A DNA stretch of 64,000 nt from Hygrocybe punicea (GCA_963556145.1 OY744467.1:3782001-3846000); one strand, 5' to 3'. Counted from the stretch's first letter, positions 33,601-46,100 are shown. Translations and numbers: made by a program. The notes: generated from the sequence alone by a model not told the origin.

Positions 33601-34090
33601 TGGCCTGAAGATACGCAATTTGGACACAAGAGGGTTCATTGTCGGAATATGCTCTTGGTGCGATTGCTGGGCCTTCGTCAAGTCCTTCGAGCAAGTCTAG
33701 ACCGGCATCAGGAAATTCCACCTCTCTGTAAATGGTATCAGAGGGCAGCGCCGCAGTATTAGCCTGTCTTGCAATAACCAGCCGCGGGTCCGGGGTTGCA
33801 TCCAGTGAGTCTGGGTCAATATCCATGCCTTCGTTCCAGTGGTCGTCGCGATCATGATCTCCAGAACCAAGTCTATTGTCTACTTGACTTGAAGTCGCAC
33901 CAGAACCAGAGGAGGCTGCAGCGGTCGCAGCAGGCTGGTGGGTCACCTCAGTTCCTGGGCCATAGCGTCTAAGATGTTTCCTTGCGAGCTTAGGATTGAT
34001 CTTTCGTAACAAAAGCGGTTTCTTGGAGCATTTGGTGCAGAGACACGAGATATCGGGCGCCAGGGTTGATGACAGGGAGGTGGTGGGCAC
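30668..34090 (-). CDS. Tnp2-type CACTA transposase
   Basis: Starts MPTTSLSSTLAPDIS at 34090. An N-terminal CxC-type zinc motif (CLCTKC) is followed by an acidic linker, then a C..C-H-C...C block (CPQCWKHHSPKELLEL, CSVPDC). The core follows across short introns: FHFGLHLVLNIDWFG, EGRPHLTGPIYGT, PAARKISGTTAHSHDIHLC, HFCAMGWVPGWQP, FMHAMFLG, then PTISHHLSMHFIDMLKCFGPVYGWWLFAFECFNG near 31650. These are the Tnp2/Plavaka-like blocks of agaricomycete transposases. The last exons (SFDQ, PDKIVQNGAEPDESFED) end at TAG 30668-30670. I see no clear premature stop, although the hAT-type insertion sits only 80 bp upstream of the start. Confidence 0.82.
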
Positions 34091-34414
34091 AGAAGTGTTT
34101 ACCAGGTGAATGCCAGGACGCGCTTAGATTACAGGTCACGTTATGGAAAAATCGCTAAGTCCTCACGCCAAGTAGTGCTACCGAAGTTCAGTTCAGTCCA
34201 GTTCAGACCCATTTTGGCTGAACTCTGAACTGAACTCCGGGTTCAGTTCAGGATTTTACGTGAACTGAACCTGAACCGCTGTGAACCGTTCGGATTTTTT
34301 TTTCCGAGCCTGAACCGAGTTCATGAACGGTTCGGTTCGGACACTTAATTTTCGTATTATCACGCATTTTACCAAAAGAAATTACAATATATTACTGTAG
34401 CTATCTAATCTATC

Positions 34415-36067
34415 TGTTACATTTTTCAACTCCGCAACTCCGATTCCGACTCCACTACCCACAATGACGATTCCACTTTACCATACCTTCCTTTTTCGTT
34501 CCCCTTTACCTTTTGTCTTCTTTTGGACATTGTTGTTTATTCTTGTCCTTGTTCTCTTTTCTTCCTTTCTTCTTCTAGAACAATCCAGACCGACCATGGA
34601 CACATCCCCACGTTACCTTGCTGTACCCGAATAGTCTCCTTGCCGACGGACATCATCGCTATTGTCTTTTCCCTCGCCCTGACATATTGTTGACTTCATC
34701 CCACGACAAACCGATTCACAATGGCTGTACTCCCGACACAGCTCATTACCATAATTGTTATTGGCAGCATTGCCATCACCTTCCTGATCGGTTTCTACTT
34801 TGTTATGATCTATCTTTGGCATCGGCATCGAAACCCTTCCGCCATTGATACTTCTGACTTCCACCTCAACAATATCTCGACACGTAATTGACAATTGCCA
34901 TTCCTGGATATATGGTTTCCACTTTCGTATTCTGTGCCTACCATTATCCTCCCTGACGATCCGACGACATTCCTCACCTGCACGCATGCCCTGGACAATC
35001 CTCGATCACGGGACATTTCACTGTTCTCTCTAATCCGACCATTGCCGAAGCACATTCTTTTGGACTTCGACCACAGACCATACGACTTCCCAAACAGTGA
35101 ACCAACCCCTATTGCATATTGTTCGCACAACACCACTTCAATGCAGTACCCGACGACTTGTTCCCACAGCTTGTCACTCATGCCATGACTCGAAACCTGG
35201 ACCCACATTCATTTAACCTTTTCCATCTATAACCTTGATATCTCCCACACTCGTTTACAATGATACCCTTTCTTGGACGAATACCGACATCAAGTGGACC
35301 TTCTTGTTCCACAAACAGGACAAGACATCGCTCCTCGATACGTCATCAACACAGACATCATCATCCGGTACAGCTTGTGCTGTTCACATGTCTGGCCTCG
35401 ACCAGCCCACTGTCCTAGTTGGTTTTTTCCTTTATACATTCCTTCATTTTCTTTCATACCGACCTTGCCGTTACATCCACACCACCTCAAGACACTCTCA
35501 TCACCAACCCCACACTGGACGATACCAATCTTCGACCTGACCATGCAACGCACTTGCCAGACTGCACACTTGCCTGTTACAGCAAGTGTAGACCCCGAAT
35601 AGGCAATTCTGCACATCACATGATCCGATGACAAATCATCCGAGTCATCCGGACCCCCTCTATTCCTCAATGACACCCGGGCCTCCAGTTGGATCGCGAG
35701 AACATCGACATGAGGACGCCTCATGTACGCCTCATGGTGAACACATGGTAGAGTTGGACATGTTGTAGCTTCATGGTTGTATTTCTATTTACCTCCCCTC
35801 AAGACCAGTCACTATATATACTGTTCTTGTTGTTGGTTCGGACTTTTTCTTCTTTTCCTTTCCTTACGTTTAGTCTGGTTCTTGGGGCAGACTCATCTTG
35901 TTTTGGGTAACCCCCACGGCTCGCAATGACACTAGACCTTGACCCCCCCTGTTAGCAGTGTTGTCTTAGCTGTAAGCAACAATGAAAGCTGCTGTTCTCC
36001 CCTCTGGAAGCCGATCCCCTGTTAAGTTGATTGTTGCCGGAGCCCGCTGCAGAAGCGATCCGTAACA
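34415..36067 (+). repeat. 5' LTR
   Basis: 1653 bp, TGTTACATTTTTCAAC to GATCCGTAACA. A TATATATA box near 35811 is a candidate promoter. By eye it differs from the 3' LTR at five positions, each a CpG here and TpG or CpA there. Confidence 0.93.
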
Positions 36068-39000
36068 AAAGACTAAACGTTTCCCAACTCCCCCAACATT
36101 CAACTTTCGACATGAACGAACGAACCCCCTCCTCTCTCCCGAATCTCTCCCTCGTCCTCCCCTACACCCTCTCCCTCTCCTCCTCCTCTCGACTTTATTC
36201 ATCCCTCAACCCTGACCCCACACGAATGGACGAACGAATGATGCTAGCCTGTTACTGACGCAGACCGGAAATCTGTTGATGTTCACTAGCCACCCGAACC
36301 CTGAATGATTGTTGAATACTCCGAATGGTCAACCTCAAGACTGCCGCCCTGCGAATTATTTATGGTTTATCCATAATAATTGCTCAAGCCCAATCCTGGA
36401 ACCCAAATCATAATAAACCCCTGACTAACGTCACCACTGTCATTCCACTACTTCAATACGATAATTATGACATGAAATGATGCAATGGACAAGACCTGTC
36501 ATTGCCCCAGATGCAGAAGGACACTGCTAGACAAACCAATCGCCTTAGGTATCCCACCTTCATGATTCAAATATGTTTTGGTTGTACCAGACATATTATG
36601 ACTCCCTCTCCCTGGACGAACCGAAAATCACTGAACCCTTCAAACCGACTTCCTACTCTTCCTTCAACCTCCTCCCCCCCCATCTCCTCACCAAATGCAG
36701 AAAGCCCAGAGAAAGCCAGTACGCATACGAAACCCTGATTCCTGAAATGACCTGTACATGTGACAAAGAGAAGTGGTTGATCTTAGTAGTCTGTTGGAAC
36801 AGATGAAAGGGGACCCTCTTTGTTTGACATGGACAAATGAACCACCAAGACTACAATGATTGTCATGAACGGAACACATATGAAATACCACTCCTTACCA
36901 ATTTGGATAGCGCGGATCGGCATATCAGGTGATATCCCGCTACACACCCTCTTTTTCTGGAACTTTGATCCCCGATCATACATACGAATCCACGAGGCAA
37001 CCAAGACTCTGGTACATGGACCGATCACTGGAAACTCCGACATGATGCTGACAATGAGGCATGGTAATTACCGAAGATGGAAAACTTCTTTAAACCACCC
37101 ACCTGTCGTCACCCTGGCCAACCTCTGTCCCCCAGACCATCCGTACCCGTGGCCTGCCCGTCGCTGGTGGCAGTGTGATCTTGCCTGGTTCCCCCTCAAC
37201 CGACCTGACGACTGGGTCGACTACATCAGCTGGAACGATCCTCGCATTCCTCACCTCGTCTTCCTTCCACGATCCATGACACCGGTCCTTGACGAACTAC
37301 ACCGTCTCCTGGGTGGTCTACGGATCACTGAGCAAAGAAATTGCCGAAGCCAATTCCTCCTCCAGCGTCTCCAATACATTTTGGACGAGGAACTTCCTCA
37401 TCATCGATTTGTTGTTCGCATCCCCGCTCCTCGTCTTGCACCCATACCCCAGAATCATTGTGACACACGTATCGTCCAGCATCCTCGACACCGTCCCCAC
37501 CGTCGACATCGACAATGAGTCTCGACGTACCCTTTATCTTCGATGATCTGGACAATGAGCTATATTTTGGTGCAGTGAATATTTGCGGTGAAGAACATCC
37601 GACTCCCCCCATTGATGACTTTGATGCGTACATGGACAGTCTCACTGATCTTCCGACACCCCCTCGAAAAGTAACCCACCGACTGCACATAGAGATGGAT
37701 GATGAATACCGAGCATGGTTGTATTCTCCACCTCTTGTCTCGCTCCAAACCCAGTCACGTCGCCGCTCTCCACTTCTTCCCCAATCCCAGAAAAAGAAAC
37801 TCGACCGTGCACACCGTTCTGACAGCCATAACATGCAGAACAAATGCTCGAGACATGGGATCAAAGAACCTGATTATCATCGTCATGCCTTATTTCATGC
37901 AATGCATGAGCGTATGGTGAAGGGGAAGGAGAATGACATCCATGGATTGGATTGGAGATTGATGTTGTTTGTGAAAGGATACACCCCCGTCATGTATGAT
38001 TCATAGAATGGACTTTCCCTTGTATGTAAACGACCTCGACATTATTTACACCAACGAAAACACCCAGAAGAAGAAACAGAATACCCAGAAACAGAAGAGA
38101 AGAAACAGAAATGGAATGGACAGATGGAACATGACCATAGAGAAACATGTAGCAGGTTCTCTCACCAGCTATACAAATAAGAGACGAAGCAGCAGGTTCT
38201 CTCACCAGCTATATAAATAAGAGATGAATATCCGAAATGATATAAAATCTACAATCCCCAGACGCATGCATGATTGCTATAAGCCGTAGAACAAACCTTG
38301 ATGTCTATGGACACCAGAACTGAACCAGAAGGATACTGGTTATCAAACCAATGACCTCCGATCCCACATAGGAAAGGAACCCGATGTGCTGCTGACCAGT
38401 ATGGCAGTAAATGCACCAGAAAAAGAAACAGTGAAGAATGAATCCCCATCCGAAATCCTTTGCCAATGTATGACTTGGAACTGGCAACTCTTTCACCTTC
38501 CTTATCCCGAATTCCCAAACATCTTCCGACCGACACCAATCCCTGTTGCATTCATGGAATATGAAGAAATCTCGCACACCATTTGAGTGTAGGAAATCCA
38601 CGATCAGTCAACAACACCGATATCTGAAACGATATAAATCTATGCCCATTCAAATGTCCGTAATGACTATAAACTTCTGACACCCAGAACTTCCTGACAT
38701 CCAGAGCTCCCTCATCCCAAAAATGCCGACCACCTAATTCTCTTCAAACCGACAACCCTCACTGAACACCTTGAACCCGACAACCTTTACATCCTTTCAA
38801 ACCCGACACCCTTGACGACTTAATGACAATGAGATGAAACAACGACCCCTGATTATCGACAATGACAAAATATGACAAAAAATGATTGGACGAACCCGAA
38901 TATAATTCCTTTTAACCCTTGTAACTCAGTAACGTCTTCATGATTTAATGACCTTTGGACTGACATTTTTTCCTTCATCGTGTCTTTATTTTCTTGCCGA

Positions 39001-39117
39001 CCTTGATCATGTCGTTAAACTGTCTGTTCTTTCCTTGTAATTTTTTCCTTGTTCTTTGTTTCCCTTGTTCTTTATTCTTCCGGTTAATCGGGACGATTCC
39101 CCTTGTTCTGGGGGTAT
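36068..39117 (+). other. Interior of the LTR element
   Basis: Two adjoining frames, 36856-37518 and 37515-38006 (overlapping by four bases), are tryptophan/proline-rich and match no gag or pol motif known to me; they may be decayed gag or chance frames. Near 38140-38220 two copies of GCAGGTTCTCTCACCAGCTA, each followed by ATACAAATAAGAG or ATATAAATAAGAG, form a short direct repeat. The remainder shows nothing coding. Confidence 0.6.
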
Positions 39118-40770
39118 TGTTACATTTTTCAACTCCGCAACTCCGATTCCGACTCCACTACCCACAATGATGATTCCACTTTACCATACCTTCCTTTTTC
39201 GTTCCCCTTTACCTTTTGTCTTCTTTTGGACATTGTTGTTTATTCTTGTCCTTGTTCTCTTTTCTTCCTTTCTTCTTCTAGAACAATCCAGACCGACCAT
39301 GGACACATCCCCACGTTACCTTGCTGTACCCGAATAGTCTCCTTGCCGACGGACATCATCACTATTGTCTTTTCCCTCGCCCTGACATATTGTTGACTTC
39401 ATCCCACGACAAACTGATTCACAATGGCTGTACTCCCGACACAGCTCATTACCATAATTGTTATTGGCAGCATTGCCATCACCTTCCTGATCGGTTTCTA
39501 CTTTGTTATGATCTATCTTTGGCATCGGCATCGAAACCCTTCCGCCATTGATACTTCTGACTTCCACCTCAACAATATCTCGACACGTAATTGACAATTG
39601 CCATTCCTGGATATATGGTTTCCACTTTCGTATTCTGTGCCTACCATTATCCTCCCTGACGATCCGACGACATTCCTCACCTGCACGCATGCCCTGGACA
39701 ATCCTCGATCATGGGACATTTCACTGTTCTCTCTAATCCGACCATTGCTGAAGCACATTCTTTTGGACTTCGACCACAGACCATACGACTTCCCAAACAG
39801 TGAACCAACCCCTATTGCATATTGTTCGCACAACACCACTTCAATGCAGTACCCGACGACTTGTTCCCACAGCTTGTCACTCATGCCATGACTCGAAACC
39901 TGGACCCACATTCATTTAACCTTTTCCATCTATAACCTTGATATCTCCCACACTCGTTTACAATGATACCCTTTCTTGGACGAATACCGACATCAAGTGG
40001 ACCTTCTTGTTCCACAAACAGGACAAGACATCGCTCCTCGATACGTCATCAACACAGACATCATCATCCGGTACAGCTTGTGCTGTTCACATGTCTGGCC
40101 TCGACCAGCCCACTGTCCTAGTTGGTTTTTTCCTTTATACATTCCTTCATTTTCTTTCATACCGACCTTGCCGTTACATCCACACCACCTCAAGACACTC
40201 TCATCACCAACCCCACACTGGACGATACCAATCTTCGACCTGACCATGCAACGCACTTGCCAGACTGCACACTTGCCTGTTACAGCAAGTGTAGACCCCG
40301 AATAGGCAATTCTGCACATCACATGATCCGATGACAAATCATCCGAGTCATCCGGACCCCCTCTATTCCTCAATGACACCCGGGCCTCCAGTTGGATCGC
40401 GAGAACATCGACATGAGGACGCCTCATGTACGCCTCATGGTGAACACATGGTAGAGTTGGACATGTTGTAGCTTCATGGTTGTATTTCTATTTACCTCCC
40501 CTCAAGACCAGTCACTATATATACTGTTCTTGTTGTTGGTTCGGACTTTTTCTTCTTTTCCTTTCCTTACGTTTAGTCTGGTTCTTGGGGCAGACTCATC
40601 TTGTTTTGGGTAACCCCCACGGCTCGCAATGACACTAGACCTTGACCCCCCCTGTTAGCAGTGTTGTCTTAGCTGTAAGCAACAATGAAAGCTGCTGTTC
40701 TCCCCTCTGGAAGCCGATCCCCTGTTAAGTTGATTGTTGCCGGAGCCCGCTGCAGAAGCGATCCGTAACA
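39118..40770 (+). repeat. 3' LTR
   Basis: 1653 bp and nearly identical to the 5' LTR. The five differences I see (near 39172, 39360, 39416, 39710 and 39749) are CpG to TpG/CpA changes. Confidence 0.93.
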
Positions 40771-41757
40771 CTATCGTGGTTTTTTTCTGCAACCCATACC
40801 CATACCCGTTGCCACGGGTATGGGATTGTGGGGGTTAATCCGCAGGTCCTCAGATGTGACCGGGTGGTGTTGGGCACACCACCATCCTCCCGGTTACCTC
40901 GCGGTTGCAGCGCCGACGTCAATTGACAGGGTGGTGCACATCCGCGAGGTACATTGGTGGTGGGATGCGCGGTGGCCTTCGTCACAGTCGCGCTCGTGGT
41001 TGTGGTCGCTGTGGTTGTTGTGGTGGTCGTTGTTGATGTTGTTGTTGTTGTTGTTGTCGTATTTGGAGGGCCGTGGGTTGTCGTTGTCGTAGTGGTGGTG
41101 GTGGCCACCGTTGTCACCATTGTCCTCGCCGCCTGTCGTCCTCGTCGGGTGTAGTGGTTGTGTTGTTGGTACTGTCGTCATCGTTTGTGTAATGAGTAGC
41201 TAAGAAAAAAAACAAAAAAAAACAAACTTACTGCAACGGGGGGTGGGTGCACCACCCTCCCGCTGCCCTTCTCCCCATGTCCCATCGTTGTCTGTTGTCA
41301 TTGTTGCCATTGTCCATTGTCGTTGTTGCCGTTGTCCGTTGTCGTTGTTGCCATTCTCGTTGTTGTTGTCGCCGTTGCTGTTGGTGGTTGAGAGTAAACT
41401 GTCATTGACTTATTAATAAAACAAATGATAATAAATTACTTGCGTTCGAGGGTGATTTGTTGGGGTGTTGTCGTGGCTGAGAGTCTGAGACTAAATTTTG
41501 GTGACTAAAAACAGAAATTTGCCGAAATCGGCATGTGAGTACAACTTTCGTGTGAGCAAAATATACATGCCTGCGGACATCGGTTCAGCAGTTCTGAACC
41601 GCTTGTGAACCGTTTAAACAATGAGGGGGTTGCCTGAACCCCGAACTGGACCCGGGGTTCAGTTCAGCCCAAGGTGCTGGACTGAACCGAACTTCCGGTT
41701 CGGTTTGGAGTTCGAACCGGGTTCGGATCGGTTCTGAACCGAACTTTGGCAGCACTA
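40771..41757. repeat. Right part of the hAT-type element
   Basis: Contains (GTT)n and GTC/GTG-rich low complexity at 40990-41140, an A-rich run at 41200-41225, a second GTTGTC-rich stretch at 41280-41390 and the subterminal GTTCAG/GGTTCGG cluster at 41575-41745. Frames here are by-products of the triplet repeats. Confidence 0.75.
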
Positions 41758-41890
41758 ACGCCAAGTTGTATTACGAGCAAATTTTGGTAACCTACAGAGA
41801 CTACAAAAATATGCTATCGATACATTTCCAATCCGTCATATCCTCATCACGTTCCGGTCAAATTTTGGAAGGTATGGGAATTTGACGAAA

Positions 41891-41915
41891 TTGTATTTTG
41901 ACACTTTACGCTGTG
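41891..41915. repeat. CACTA right TIR
   Basis: Complement of the left TIR (ends ACTTTACGCTGTG), followed by TTA, the 3-bp target duplication. Confidence 0.85.
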
Positions 41916-41918
41916 TTA

Positions 41919-43188
41919 CAAAGCTCGTAGCTCTACTCGCAAACACGATGCTATACTTGTTTAGTGGGCCAGTGCTGCGCATGGCATGAACGAGTTCTTT
42001 TTTTCCCCTCTCTACTTCCATGACGACATAAACAATTGTATAAAGCATGTTACATATGGTATAAGATATATATCATATGTTGTATACTGCCAATTGTTCT
42101 AATAAGCCCATCTTTCACCTCAGCAACATGAAAAGTAGAAAAACTGAACTACATAGAGTGTCTTGAGTGTTCATCAACCTCCTCTATTACTGTCATGTCT
42201 TCTGTGCTGTATCATTATATAATATGCTCAGCCATAAAAGAAATGTTGAGGAAGCAATAGGTCAACTGTCAAATACAACTGTCTCCTAAACATTATGATA
42301 ATAATTGACTTCCCTTCTCCAGGACCTTGTATGCTGTGCAACAGATGATAACATGAAGACAGCTGTGCTTGGTAATTGGGCTAATGTTACATATGGCATG
42401 AACAAAGTCTTTCTTCTTTTATTGAACTTTTGTTTGTATGATTATTATGAACATCGTAATTTTGCTTGAAATATATAATTAGCATATAAGATAATGTATA
42501 TATACAGCAATGTCACATTGAATTTTATGTTTTAAGTAAAAATATCAGTATATTATCTGAGTTAAGCTCATTTCTACTTATATGGCTGATATTTCCATAT
42601 ATAGTAATAGTGGTCACATGTGACTATGACTCCTGTGATTAGCTCAAAATTTAGCATATATCATGTAAAATTACCTTATATAGTTAGACTGGTCACATGT
42701 GACTGTCACCATTGCGATCAGTAAAAAATTTGCTATATAATATCAGAAATTGCCTTATATGGTTAGATTGGTCACATGTGACTGTCACACCTTGCCCGAA
42801 ATGGTTATATTAGTCAGCAGTTCAATTTTCAGCTGATTCCGATAAGAATTGAAGTCAGTATGAATATTTTGAATATAATTTGAAGGTAATGTGTCTTTTC
42901 TGAGGCAACCCATATTTGGATGCTTATGTAAGCTTGTCCACACATGGCCCCAACATGGTGTTATTTTCTGGTATCAGAAGTAGAATCATATCTCTTGCCC
43001 AAAAAAATTTTGTCTATAGGCGATCAACTTTATTAATTAATTAATTACGAATCCTCACTGAACCAGGTCTGATAAAGAACGAGTCTTTTAATAAATTAAA
43101 AGAACTCGTAATTGAGTGCCTTTGTACTTATTTGTACACCAGCCATCGCAATTTTCTCAGGCTTCACTTGAAGTTTTCGTGGTTCAAA
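41919..43188. other. AT-rich intergenic region before CSF1
   Basis: No gene seen over 1.27 kb. It marks the border between the transposon island and the gene block, and the proximal part presumably carries the CSF1 promoter. Confidence 0.7.
42611..42790. repeat. Three 80-bp repeats with GTCACATGTGAC
   Basis: TGGTCACATGTGACT occurs at 42611, 42690 and 42770, a period of 80 bp; the intervening sequence (ACCTTATATAGTTAGACT and similar) is also repeated with drift. The core palindrome contains the E-box CACATGTG. Confidence 0.85.
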
Positions 43189-46100
43189 ATGCCCAACTTT
43201 TTGCTACTTGTTGCATGTGTATCCATCACGCTTTCTCTGGTCCTTTACCTCTTCTATTGGAATCGTTTCGTTGCGTACATTGCTGGCTTGATCATTCGTT
43301 TGATGTATTGGAACGATGCTGATTCAAGCATATGGGTGGAAATTGGTACGCATACCAGATATTATATTTCCTTATTGAAACATATCCAGGTTCTATCCAT
43401 TTCTCTCTACTGGCCGGGAGGATTCTTCTCAAGGATATTCGGTATCACTCTAGTAACCAGACAATCACAGTGATCAAAGGACAGATAACTTGGAGATATT
43501 GGATTCGGAAACCAACAATTGAACAGGATATCAATCAGGCTCGTACGTTTGTGTCTCTGAGAGCCGGTAATCCCCTACCCAGTTCATGGTATCCTTCCCA
43601 GAAAATCCAGCCCTTCGCGTCCGCAAATGTCGTGTTCAGGTATCTGTTCAAGGCCTTGAAGTCTTTTTATATAATAGGACAGCGTCTTATGACAACTTCG
43701 TTTCACAAATACAACTCAATGATCTCGCGTCTCCTGCGTTTCGATCGCAGAAAGGCGAGCCGGAATGCGCCACATCACATAGTTCTTCGCAAAAATCCTC
43801 ACCACTCCCAGGTGCCTTGCACATGCCATTTTATTTGTCTGAGTTGACGAGCCCAAGTTCAGCCTCGGTTTCCCCTCCCCCGCAATCCTTGCTTCCCGGA
43901 TCATCTGGAAGGGAAGCTATTATCCAGACGTTCATGTCTTGGATTAGGCGTCAATTACCGACTTTGGATCCCAAAGACCTTTTACCCGTTGGCATCGAAA
44001 TTACACAGGGTGCAATAATATGTGGTAATCTGTCAACTCCCAATTTGCTTATCGCCGAATTCCAAAGGGCTGAGGGCACGTTTGGAATCGTGCAGGTTTG
44101 CAGGTTTCCTCAAGGATTACCTCTTATTTACCTCTTATTTACGCCAAGTCTTTGTAGTCCAGGTCCAAGCACGACCTATACAAACAGATTCTCAGTATGG
44201 AGTTTCGACATGCCTTGGTGCGATATACGCCAAACGAAGATTACCGAGCCTCCATGACTACCATTGGAGAAATAGTCGATGGACAGATGAAATCATCCTC
44301 GTTCGTCTGTTGTGCTATGGATCTATGCAAATTTACCGACAACTTATCATTTAGGTCCAATTTACAGCGGTTGCCATACCTATCGTTTCCCACATTCATC
44401 AAGCTATGGAAACGCCTTGGATTATATTCACTGATCCAGAGGCGCTCCGGCGTTTGTGGGATGACGCTGCTCATGCCCACGCGAACTCGTGAAGAATCGG
44501 AAAATATCATCCACGGAGAGATCCCAATCGGTGACGATACCTCTGCTCTCGAGTACGCTGTAGAGCGCAAAATTTTCGAGACACCTGTGTTAGACATTTC
44601 GTACTATGCAGACGTTGTAGGAGACGTACCTCCTTTTAAAGATCAGGCCGGGTCCATAGGACTAGAGCCATTTGATGTCGGAAATGGAGACCTACCCCCT
44701 GAATGGGGTGTCGACATAGTGGTCAGAGGCGGGTTTCTGCGCTATGGTCCGTGGGCCGACCGTCAACGGTAAGCCGACATCCCTGGTCCTCTCTAGCTCT
44801 GTGGCCTAAATGATGGACAGGCTGGAGCTGCAAAGGGCTTTTTTCCCTCCTCCATATCAAGATGTCGAGCCAGCACCATTTCTTAGATCCGGGGACAAAA
44901 GAGTCTGGACATGTTTTAAAGTGTTTGTTGAACTTCGGGATGATACTATACTACGTGTTCCATTTCGAGAAGCATCGAAAGTGAGATATACCGTTTCGCG
45001 GTTTTTTTGTGCTCATCAGCGGTATGCTAGAATTGGCAATGGGATGGTGAAGTTGACTTCTATCACCTACGAAAGCGAGAGCCTGCTTCCATTCATATTA
45101 CAGCTGGAGACAGCTCGTCGTTCAGCTACATCATGCCGTTGGTGGCGGGTTCGATGGGGTATGAACCACTTCTAGAAGTCCATCTAGACACCATTGCGGT
45201 CACCTCAAGTTTGAACGACATACGATTGGTAACTGCTGAATCGTGTCGGGTATGTGAATTCTCAGTTGTATTCGTCTCGACTCATCCATTGCCTTACAGG
45301 TCAGTGGTATCCTCCGTTCTCCTTTGAAATGGAATATTGAACGTGAATGGACATTTTCGGTGTCCCTTCGACAACCCGTCCTGTATTTGATTCGGGATCA
45401 CATTAACATGTTCACTGACCTTTCGAGAGACTGGACGTCTGGTCCGCCAACTGATTACCATCGATTTGTTCCTATGGTATATATGATTCAGCTCGACATG
45501 CATCACTTCGAGATTTTTCTGTACGCTAATGACCATAATATTATTGACAAACCAGTCATAAAGGATGAAAACGGTAAGATCTCTTACTCCTGTCCCCCGC
45601 AGTAACTTTTTATATATCAATGAATAGCTCTATTCGCCCTTCGAGGGGCCCATTTTCGACATCAAACTCAGATTCCGGCGAATAAGTTTCGACCGGAGAC
45701 TACCATGATTCCGTTTTATGTTGAGGCTCCTGACGTATCACTCACTCTGTCGTTACCGCGATGGAATACGCATGCGCTCCACGCTCCAATACAAGGCAAC
45801 AGCATCTGCAAGGCAGGCTTTTTTCGTCTTGATGGCTCATTTCGCTATTTCTCCGACGTCCGTGAAGACAATGTGGACCATCTCACGCTGGATTTCTCAG
45901 TTTGTTGCTTTATTTTGCACCTATGCCAATCTCACGACTTAAAATAGGCTCGCGACGTTGTATTCAAGGCGCTTGGGTGGTCGATCAGATACTTTATGGT
46001 CCTTCGGGACAATTACTTAGGGTCTTTTACCCACTTCTCAACTTTGTATGAATACCTGGATAAACGAAGGAAGGGCCTGCCTGTTGGGGATCCTATCATC

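Larger units (their letters stand above)
34415..40770 (+). mobile_element. LTR retrotransposon without pol (LARD-like)
   Basis: Twin 1653-bp LTRs with TGTTAC...GTAACA termini enclose a 3.05-kb interior; CTATC flanks both sides (34410-34414 and 40771-40775), the 5-bp integrase-type duplication. GGGGGTA just before the 3' LTR is the likely polypurine tract. The interior has no protease, RT, RNase H or integrase, so it depends on another element. It sits inside the hAT-type element. Strand is inferred from the polypurine tract. Confidence 0.92.
34173..41757. mobile_element. hAT-type element, non-autonomous
   Basis: TIRs TAGTGCTACCGAAGTTCAG (34173) and the complement of its relative ending at 41757, flanked by perfect 8-bp duplications ACGCCAAG (34165-34172 and 41758-41765). 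The TAGNG start and 8-bp duplication are hAT hallmarks. Subterminal zones (34180-34335 and 41575-41745) are packed with GTTCAG/CTGAAC and GGTTCGG motifs in both orientations. Without the nested LTR element it is about 1.2 kb and has no transposase. Confidence 0.9.
25751..41915. mobile_element. CACTA/EnSpm-type (Tnp2) DNA transposon with cargo
   Basis: Ends are inverted: CACAGCGTAAAG at 25751 and its complement ending at 41915, with further agreement (CAAAATAC) inside. TTA precedes the left end (25748-25750) and follows the right end (41916-41918), the 3-bp duplication expected for CACTA elements. It encodes a Tnp2 transposase, a DUF6698 protein, a coiled-coil protein and a small ORF. Removing the nested hAT-type element (34173-41757) and one copy of its duplication gives about 8.6 kb. 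The agaricomycete Tnp2/Plavaka-like lineage is the likely family. Confidence 0.85.

Noticed and set aside
30668..34090. Transposase as a KDZ (Kyakuja-Dileera-Zisupton) member.
   Set aside because: Blocks such as WFG/EGRPH, AARKISGTTAHSHDIHLC and HFCAMGWVPGW fit the Tnp2/Plavaka-like CACTA group, and the 3-bp TTA duplication fits CACTA rather than the 8 bp of Zisupton.
36856..38006. The two interior frames of the LTR element as gag.
   Set aside because: No zinc knuckle or capsid-like pattern; cannot be told from chance frames without comparison to other copies.
40894..41181. Frames rich in Thr or Val in the hAT-type element.
   Set aside because: Translations of (GTT)n and GTG/GTC triplet repeats.
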